NCBI GenBank assembly: GCA_949128115.1
Contig: OX421963.1
Location: 83,089,602 to 83,153,601, forward strand
Length of the DNA stretch: 64,000 bases
Source: Anaspis maculata
Taxonomy: Eukaryota; Arthropoda; Insecta; Coleoptera; Scraptiidae
Direction of reading: 5' to 3'
The translations under genes and the position numbers were made by a program. Below are positions 56,216 to 64,000 of this stretch, piece after piece. The notes under the pieces were generated by a model. That model did not search any database and was not told the origin of the DNA. It worked only from the letters and a program-made list of their open reading frames with translations. Within the stretch, counting starts at the first letter, position 1, and every line of letters begins with the position of its first letter.

Positions 56216-59200
56216 TTGTGCATTATGTGTCTTACTTGCGCGTCGTGGTCTCCAGCGGTTTTGTACCAATACCTATACAGAGTTGAAGCAAGTCGTCCTC
56301 GGATAATTATTGGTCCCCGGACAATTATTCACTCTCATGCCACGCAGTCGCCTGAAACCCCAGTAGGTCCCATTGTATTTCTTATGTGTCGTTTGGAGCC
56401 CTAATAAGCCTTTTTGTTCTTTCTTGTTGCTTTCGGAACCCTGTGAGCCCCATTGTATCTTCAACGCTTCAAAGATCTTATTTTGTCTCTTGTTGTGCCT
56501 TTCAAAAATGCAATGAGTCCCCTTTGTCTTGTCGTTTTGTTTGGAGTCCAACTGGGTCAACAAATGTGATATGGAGGCCTATGAACCTCATATGGCATTC
56601 GGAGTACCAGAGTATCAGATTACTCGAAGGGAGCTTCTTGTTTCTTCTTTTATCATTAATTATTATTATTATTGATGATTGTAGTAAGAGAAAATCTTTT
56701 ACAATGAGTTGTGAAGTCTCTTGGGAATAAGCACAATTTGGAAAAATAAATATATCCCGAATAATAATGAGTTCTTTCTTTTACTTTCAGTTGATCTTTC
56801 ATCATACAAAGCTTCACTGGGCCCCCTTAATTGTGTCTTCAATCGTTTGGAGCCTTGCTGGGCCGTCTTATATTTTTCCGTGACTTTTAGAGCTCCATTC
56901 GGCCCCCTTGTGCCTTCATGTATCGTTTGGAGCCGGGATAAGGTCTCTCCTATTTTTTCATAGCTTCCAGAGTTTCAGTGAGCCTCCTTGTGTCTTTTTG
57001 CATTGCTGGAAGCCCTAGTGGCCCTTCTTGCATTTTTCTGGGGATTTTGATATTTCGTAGGCATTGGTGAGCACAATTGTTTTCTTGTGTTATCCAAAAG
57101 TCTAGTACTTCTTTAAGCTGCCTTATTTTTTCAATGTTTTTTGAAGCCCTGTTGAGCCCATTACATTCTTGCGTGGATTTCGGAGCATTAGTAGTCACCC
57201 TTGTTTCGTCGTGTTATATTCTGAGCACTGCCGGGCCTCTCTTGGGCCTTCAAATATAAACTGCTGGACAACGAAGTTGTCGGTATCGGAAAAATGGTCC
57301 GACTTTGGAGGCCAATGTCTCCTGATTGCCTATTGCGATTTCTATTTTGTTTGTTGCGTTAACTAGCTCAATCTTTTTGTGACCCATCCTGAAATAGTGA
57401 ATGTTGAGAAACTTGATGTGAATTTTCTACAGGGTGATACGTAAAATGGTATAAAATTGCAACGAATTAATCGTACCCCCATTTATCAAAAAAGCATTTT
57501 TTATGTATTCCAATACAAAAATAATGAAGTGTGATGTCTTATTTCGAAACAGTTTTGGAATTACCCAGATTGGAAGTCTAACATTGGAGATACAAATTTT
57601 TATGTTGAATGTTACAGATTTGCCTTGTTGGCACGCGAGATTAAGTCACTTTTGATAAATGGATGTTGGTATTGAACAAGATTGTTCGTACAACAGTCCA
57701 GGACAATTTGCTGTCAACATAACTTGAATATTTGGTGTGGGGCCAAGCAGGGGGCACTTTTTTGAGTGGTTGTCACTGCCTGTTTTTCGTACGTTGAATT
57801 AAGTCAGAATTTCATCAAAATTTCAGATGTGGAACATGTTCTAATTGCAAGTTCAAGCCCCTGAACATGGTACCAATGTAAAACTATAGTTTCCGAGTGA
57901 AGTAAAGCCGCCCTGGATGCTATACTTTTTGTGCTTGTGCTATGCGTGAGTCAAGCAAATCTGCAACATTCAACATAAAAATGTAGATCTTTGATGTTAG
58001 ACTTCCAATCTGGGTAATTCCAAAACCGTTTCGAGATAAGATATCACACCTCACGATTTTTGTGTTGAAATAATAACAAAATATTTTTTTGAAAAATGGG
58101 GGTACGATGAAGTCGATGCAATTTTGCACCATTTCACGTATCACCCTGTAGAAAATTCACATGAAGCTTCTCAACATTCTCCATCACAGAATGGGTTACG
58201 GAAATATTAAGCTAGTTAACGCAACAAACAAAATGGAAATCGCAATCGGCAATCGGAAGATATTGGCCTCCAAAGTCGGACCATTTTTCCGATACCGACA
58301 ACTTCGTTGTCCAGCAGTTTAGTTGGAGCCCTGAGTCTTTTCCTGGCTTTCAGAGTATCATTGAGCCCCCTTATGCATCCTTCTGTCATATAGAGCTGCA
58401 ATGGGTCCAATTTTGCCTTTGATATCCTTTGAAGGGTTGAAGGCCTGCCAGCCCCCTTGCATTCTCCGTGACTTCCGCATTTCTATCAGGCCCTCATGTG
58501 TCATTCGGAGTTCTCATTATGTTCCCTACATTGTTGTCCTTGGCTTTCAGAAGTCCACTAAACCCCCTTGATCCTTTTTATCTTCTTGCGTTGTTGTGAG
58601 CTCTAGTGCCCCCACCATCCCACTTTCCGAGGTCTCTCTTGCTTCTGTAATGGCTTTTCAAGTCCTGCTGAACTCCCTTACATTGTTCTATGACATTCGG
58701 AGAATTATTAGTAAGCACCTTGTTTCTTTATGTAATATGCGGAGCAGTGTTGGACCCCCTTGTAAACTAAAATGTAGTTTGAAGTCCTGATCAGCTCCCA
58801 TGTGTTTTTTTGTCATTTTCAGAATACCTGTGAGCTTCTTTTCACATTTTCACTTTGTTGAAAGCCCTAGCAGCCCACCGAGGGCTTTATTGTCTCTTCA
58901 ACGTCTTCTGAAGCTTTCAGAGCGTTAGTAAGCATCTTATTGTGCCTTCATGTCAAATTCGCAGCCCTGTTGGGCCCCCATGTGTTCTCAAGTGTAGTTT
59001 TAGGCCCTGATCAGCCCAATTATAGTTTTTCTTGGATTTCAAAGTACGAGTAAGCCCCTTCTTGTTTTATACGGCTCCATTTGGCCCCCTTGTGCCTTCA
59101 GTATCGTTTGAAGCTCTACTGAACCCCCTTGCATTTTTCCATGGGCCATGGCTTTCAGCGAGCTGTAACAGGTCCCCCCTTGTACATAGTATATTATGTG

Positions 59201-59462
59201 ACGTTTGTCCTGATGAGCTCCCTTGTGTTTTTCGCGGCCTTAAAAGTTACAGCAGGTCCCTTTGTGTGGCATTGTTAAATTTTTGGAGCATCAGAACCCC
59301 TGAGCCCCTTGTGCCTCCATGTGATACTCGAAGCCTTATCGGATTACCTTGTGTTTTGCTGTGTTTTTCACTGTCTTTTATTTAGCTCCTTTGTGTGTTC
59401 ATGTGTATGATAAGCCCCCTCACGTTCTAAAGCCTTCAGATTTTTTTATGTTTCTTTGTCGT
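56216..59462 (+). repeat. Degenerate A-B dimer array 2 (~41/82 bp), interrupted by E2
   Basis: Segments 56216-57256 and 58322-59462. A units read TGAGCCCCCTTGTGCCTTCA followed by TGT(A/G)TCGTTTGGAGCC; B units read CTTNCATTTTTCCGTGGCTT followed by TCAGAGCT(T/C). They alternate with a ~41-bp step. Individual units share perhaps two thirds of positions. The plus strand is pyrimidine-rich. Outer part of the left segment (56295-56335) holds the inverted junction motif. The short part 56600-56770 is less repetitive. Confidence 0.8.
57259..58319. mobile_element. Element E2: long-TIR element of the E family
   Basis: 1,061 bp. The tips AACTGCTGGACAACGAAGTT and its inverse lie between TA dinucleotides (57257-57258, 58320-58321). 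The arms of about 380 bp are inverted copies. The subterminal hairpin is GACAAC-GAA-GTTGTC followed by CGGTATC, and the CAGGGTG box starts 171 bp from the tip in both arms. The inner segment GATGTCTTATTTCGAAAC is shared with E1. The loop of about 300 bp has no open frame. Confidence 0.85.
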
Positions 59463-59735
59463 TTCTTTTGCGACAAATTATCCGTGGGATGAATTTTCCG
59501 TGGAACAATGCTCAAAGGAGAGGACTCACTGAATTACAGAAAAATACAAGCGAAGACAAAGAGACTCAGAGCTCTAAAAGCCATCAAAAGATACGCAAGG
59601 GCTTATCAAGGCTTCGAACAACAGTAACGACACATGAAAACATAAGAAGATCCGCTAGAGCTTGTAGTGACAAAGCGCTACAAAAAATGTGAGGACGAAA
59701 ATTATTGTCCCAGAAACGAGTTATCCACCTCCATT
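59463..59735 (-). repeat. Inverted array segment between two junction motifs
   Basis: After the junction motif GCGACAAATTATCCGTGGG (59475) the repeat orientation flips: AGAGCTCTAAAAGCCATCAAAAG and GGCTTCGAACAACAGTAACG are reversed-orientation units. A second motif copy, GACGAAAATTATTGTCC followed by ACGAGTTATCC, closes the segment near 59,735. Confidence 0.6.
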
Positions 59736-60057
59736 ACATTCAAGAATCGATCAAGAATTGCAGAAGGAGAGGACTTTTCTCAGAGTTTTTTTCTTAAATA
59801 GGTACATAACAGGGATACAGCTCTTCAATCGTTCAAGAATCATTTAATTTAGTGAAATGTGACAGTTGCTTTCTGATTAAAAAGGAAAGATCTAAGATAG
59901 CTTTATGAAAAGTCATTTGGAAAATAACATTCAACGTTCATGTAATTGATATTATTATCAGCTCTCTCTCGTTTGCTGGACAAAAAATAAAAATTCCAGA
60001 CCCTGCATTATCAAGCAATCACACCCAATTTCAACAGTCCGCATGTTTGAAATTCTC
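59736..60057. other. Intronic spacer
   Basis: No repeat or gene was recognised. Confidence 0.35.
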
Positions 60058-60275
60058 TGTGTGGTGCCATCTGTCTGTAATATCAATTACATGGATTAAA
60101 CTTTATGTTTCAAGTATATCCTTAGCAAAAACTCGAGCAAACACCTCTATAATCACCATCAATGCTGATGTGACAATGAGTCTTGTGGAAAAGTGTTTTT
60201 TCTGATTGCCATATTAATGGCATCGTATAATACTATAGCATCACATGTCTCCACGGACAGATGGCACCACACACG
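60058..60275. mobile_element. Foldback repeat (~215 bp)
   Basis: TGTGTGGTGCCATCTGTCTG at the left is inverted as GGACAGATGGCACCACACAC at the right. AT-rich centre. Probably a MITE; target duplication unclear. Confidence 0.65.
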
Positions 60276-60376
60276 GAAAATGTCACATATGGTTGAGTGA
60301 AAATGTACAAAGAGGCGCCATGATAACCTTTTCAATGGCCGGTAGATGACGCCACGCTAGAAGGAACTTTTAAGAC

Positions 60377-60655
60377 CAGTAGCGGCCTCAGGGTAGGGCG
60401 AGACGGGCGACCGCTCAAGGCGCCAGCTCATAGGGGCGGAGAAATCGCGGTTGAAATAAAAAAAAATTGATAATTTACGAAAGCAACAAAACGACTTGCC
60501 AGTGACGATCATCGAGTTTGCTTCTATAAAAGCACAAATGTTCCATTATTGCAAGAAAAATACTCACTTTTTGCTTGTTTCGCTCACAGAACCAAGATGG
60601 GGGCGGCGGTTTCGAATTCTTGCCCGGGGCGCCCAAATTGCTAAGGCCGGCACTG
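60377..60655. mobile_element. hAT-type MITE with perfect 8-bp target duplication
   Basis: TTTAAGAC is present at 60369-60376 and at 60656-60663. Tips are CAGTAGCGGCCTCAG and the inverted CAGTGCCGGCCTTAG, continuing into GGGCGCC-rich inner arms. 279 bp, no transposase. Confidence 0.9.
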
Positions 60656-60663
60656 TTTAAGAC

Positions 60664-62635
60664 CAGTTTTGCACTGATTATTTCGACAGGATAAAGCCTC
60701 ATTGCTCACCTTACCACGTTGGTCACAGCAAGCGAATGCCTTGTCAAAACCATTATCAGTGTCAAAAATTTCACTGGTGGCAACTCATATGATTCTTATG
60801 AATCTTATGACTCAACGGTCACATTTTTGTGTTCCCTGGTGGTTGATTCGGTGATTTCCGAACCTTATAATGTCATCAGGCATCTTAAACGGACCTGAGC
60901 GCGTCCCTTACTGATGAGCTCCCAGACGGGACGAAACACGTCTCTGTGGAGTTTTACATTTGGTTGCCTGACATTACGAAAGTGAGCCATCCGTAATGAT
61001 GAGGTAATACCTACCGAAGAAGATTCTGGTGAGAGTCTTGCTATATCTGTTCAAGACTAGAACCCATTAGAAATGATGATGTGCCAGCGAGAAGCGCCAA
61101 GGATTCCTGTAAAATGTAATGTGGATGCGCAGGATGGAGACTCCGATGTGAGGTTAAGAGACGAACTCTGGACAACTGATGCGGATGCGCTGCAAACACA
61201 ACGGCTCCAGTTCACTCATCAAATAATTTCCTTCAAACTGGACTTGAAATTGCCAAATTATCGTTTCCCTTATAATTCTTGAGCATCCATTCTTCGAAAG
61301 TTTTTCCACGAATTCGTGTTTATATGACTATGTACGTAACACGAATTTGAAAACGTATTATGTACAACCGTGACATTTATAATCAACGCCGAATCAGCGT
61401 GAATATACCAAAAGATGCACCTCTTTTCCTTTATGGTATATCGGAACATGGTATGGAATAACCGGTTGATAGGGACTCGTGCCGGCTAGTTTTCCGAAGC
61501 TGGTCCCCCAGCCGAATAATATGTAAATTTCGTTTTATACATTTTGTTCAATCAAGTAAAAACGTGTTACATTAACTCGCGCATCAAATCCTCCGAAAGT
61601 ATTGGTTTGTTAATCTTTAATGTCAAATAAATTAGCCTCAAGAATGTAGTTTATTGATTAAGAAATTGCCACGATAAATCTCGACGCGGCCATTGGCAAA
61701 ATGCTCGGTGTCGCATTCTGGAGCGATGAGCAAAATGTCCCCATTTTCACTTTTACAACCATGCCGCCATCATCAAGCAGAGCGCGGCTGCACCTCGTTT
61801 TTCCATAATTCAAAAGAATAATGACCAAAACCACTCTTGGAACGCCAACAAAATAGGATGAAAAATGTGCGTTTATGGCTGCGATACACGAGCGAAACAA
61901 TAAAATAAATAATCCGGGTCTCATGTGTGTGTGTGTGATGTGTTCGATTTCATAACGTACCATTTTATTTGAGAGAGAGAAAAGGCGTGTGTGGTCTCTT
62001 CCGTTATCTTGCATTAGGATGAAATTTGCATCAAAATTATAAAGCGTAGGCTTCGGACACGATAGTCGGTGAAGAATGTCATTAAGTTTCTCATATAATT
62101 CATAAAAATTGTAGGTATCCACCGGTTGAATTTCAGGAAAATCTTCTACTTTCCAGGTTGATTGTGTCATATTTTATGGTGCTCGTTGTTTTTTATTGTG
62201 CCGGTTCGCTCGCGAATGCCCGGGCAAAAAAATATGCATTCGTTTAGATAAAATTCTAATGAATTGATACGCTTGACGGAGATTGAGTTTCGCGGAGCTG
62301 TGAAAAACAAACGCATAATCTTAAATAGGAGATGATTGGCCGTAAAGATTAAATGATTATGTTGTGACGATGGCCGGTGTTTATTCACGCATAGTTAGAG
62401 TTTTAGTGGTGCGTTTTATTCGCTTCGAGTTTTTTGTTGTACCCACTTTGGGTTTTTTGCAAATCAACAAACTGGAACGCTGTCCGGTGTACTTCCCGGC
62501 ATACAAGCATCACTATAATACCATGATCGGATCTTTTGAGCGCCTTTTCGAAACCCAGTAGCAGATTGATCATTCAAATAATTATGAACTTTCCTGAATA
62601 ATTCGGCTGAATAGCTCTGGGATGGGACACCCACA
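60664..62635. other. Intron interior, unique-looking
   Basis: No transposon ends and no second-finger exon. A short (GT)n run lies at about 61922-61938. A 170-codon minus-strand frame (61658-62170) has no recognisable domain and lacks support as a gene. Regulatory content is possible. Confidence 0.35.
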
Positions 62636-64000
62636 AAACGTTCCTGGAAATTGCACCTTAAGGGTGAGAACATATCCGAGAAAAAAAGTGTCAGTGTGGC
62701 TTCATAATAATATGTGGCTTAAAACCCTGATAACCCCATTTGTGTTTGCATCTTGCTTCCAGAACTTCAGTGGAAAGCCCCTGTGTTCCATGTGTGTGCT
62801 CTTGTGTCTTTTTGTGACTTTCAGAACTTCAAGTGTGTTTAATGAAGCCCCTTGTGCCTTTTGGTACTTTTATATGGCCACTGCCCATACTTGTGCCTCC
62901 CTGTGGGCCTGAGGTCATTCAAAGTTAGGAACACTTTCATGTACTTTTGTCTTTCTGGGGACGTTCGAAAAAAAACGTTTCTTAAAACCCTAAGAGACCA
63001 TTTTGTTCTCATGTGTCGTTTGAAGTCCTAATGAGCGCTCTTGTCTGTGTTTGTGGTTTTTGGAACTCTTGTGCTTTCCCTTGAATCTTCCTGAGGCGCT
63101 CGAAGCTTCTTGAATCACTTGGTGTATGATGAGCCTTTTGTGCCGGAGGAACTTTTTGGAACTCGAGTGTGCCCTTTGTGTCTTCTTGTATCTTCGTATG
63201 TTGTTTCAAGCCTTGATCTGCCGCCTAATGTCTTTTGAGGCCTCCAGATTCTTGTTGTATTTGTGCTTATCATGCTCGCGAGTCGTCCTGTTGATGAATT
63301 GGTGTCGGCAAGTTATCCTGTCGATGAGTTTGTTGTCGACAAATTGTCTTCATGTGTCGTTTGGAGCCCCGATGGATAAGCCCTTCTGTCTTTCTGTGAC
63401 TTTTGGATTGTTTGTGCCCCCTTGGGTCTTTTTGGAGCGTTTGAAGCTTTCGGCGTTTTTTGATGGCATGTTGAGCTTCTTGGAACTTATGGAACTCAAT
63501 TGCCCCACTTTGTGTCTTCTTGTGCGTCGTTTGAAGCCACAGCGGCTTCTTTGTCGTCTCATGTGTTGCTTGGAGCCTTGATCTGCCCCTTTGTCTTTTT
63601 TTGTGGCTTCCGGAACTCTTGTACCCTTCTTTTGGTTTTCTTCTGTTGTTCAAAGCCCTACCGAGCCTTTTTGTGTTTTCATGTGTCATTTGAAGTCCTG
63701 ATAAACCAACCTTTCGTCTTATTGTGTCTTTCGGAACTTGAGTGTATGTATACCGCTTTGGGTCGTTTTGTGCCGCAAGTCCCAGCGGACTCTGTTTTTG
63801 TGTCTTCATGTATAATTTAGAACTCTCTGGTGAGCTCTTTTGGGCCTTCTTATTGCTTTTGAAGCTTGACTGTACCTCATTATGTTTTTTGTGCCATTTG
63901 AGTAAATAGCGTACCCTTGCGTATCGTTTTGAGCCTTTATAATAAGACTTCTTGTGTCCTTTGACATTCTTGTGTTCAGTTTGTATTCTCATGTGTCATT
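62636..64000 (+). repeat. Degenerate A-B dimer array 3 (~41/82 bp), cut by the window edge
   Basis: Same orientation and unit types as array 2 (TCATGTGTCGTTTGAAGTCC, CTTTTTGTGACTTTCAGAAC). A run of three junction-motif copies lies at about 63275-63350 (GTCGTCCTGTTGATGAATTG, GGCAAGTTATCCTGTCGATG, GTCGACAAATTGTC), after which the array continues. Minus-strand frames of up to 240 codons exist here because that strand is purine-rich and T-poor. Confidence 0.8.

Noticed and set aside
61658..62170. 170-codon minus-strand frame in the knirps-family intron
   Set aside because: No domain, no repeat-element similarity and no splice or start context; length alone is not enough.
1..64000. tRNA genes and CRISPR arrays
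   Set aside because: No T-loop GGTTCRANNCC box with a matching acceptor stem was found, and no equal-length direct repeats with unique spacers. The tandem arrays are contiguous, degenerate minisatellites.
53829..64000. Second zinc-finger exon of the knirps-family receptor
   Set aside because: Looked for Ser-Phe-Phe-Gly-Arg-like and Cys-Lys-Ala-Cys-Arg-like coding text after an acceptor; none was found in the rest of the window.

Overview
The window looks like a piece of an arthropod, most likely insect, nuclear genome. It has no bacterial-type gene density, operons or ribosome binding sites. It carries one exon of an insect-type (NR0A, knirps-family) nuclear receptor, and the rest is AT-rich intergenic or intronic DNA packed with transposable elements and degenerate tandem repeats. 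The species cannot be named from the sequence. All identities and boundaries were judged by eye, without alignment software.

Layout. At 1-9 kb there is a dispersed repeat with a foldback structure, a CpG-rich block with a degenerate ~34-bp minisatellite, and a decayed LINE (LINE-A, + strand). LINE-A sits inside a second copy of the dispersed repeat, and a hAT-type non-autonomous element sits inside LINE-A. At 10-13 kb there is a MITE next to a second LINE (LINE-B, - strand) with a long reverse-transcriptase frame broken by one in-frame stop. At 13-30 kb the sequence is mostly unrecognised single-copy-like DNA (possible regulatory sequence), with a CpG/GAGA island, several small foldback MITEs, a 1.2-kb palindrome, a hAT MITE and a decayed mariner/Tc1-like transposase.

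At 30-33.5 kb lies the first array of a strongly diverged ~41-bp (alternating ~82-bp dimer) repeat, interrupted by a hAT element and by a 1.3-kb long-terminal-inverted-repeat element (family E, copy E1). At 37.8-39.4 kb is a 1.65-kb near-complete palindrome. At 41.2-50.8 kb is a third E copy (E3) split by an essentially intact BEL/Pao retrotransposon (7.5 kb, - strand, nearly identical LTRs, 5-bp target duplication CCAGT).

At 53.75 kb is the knirps-family exon, coding for the first zinc finger of the DNA-binding domain and ending in a clear 5' splice site. The presumed intron runs from there to the end of the window. It contains a second degenerate array (56.2-59.7 kb) holding element E2, a perfect-TSD hAT MITE at 60.4 kb, and a third array from 62.6 kb to the window edge.

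The most unusual material is the E family together with the degenerate arrays. Three diverged E copies share a tip, a subterminal hairpin whose sequence differs but remains paired, and an internal CAGGGTG box about 172 bp from the ends. All three lie among short degenerate tandem repeats. The arrays share an A-B dimer organisation, a strong purine/pyrimidine strand bias and a GACGAATTGTCC-type junction motif.
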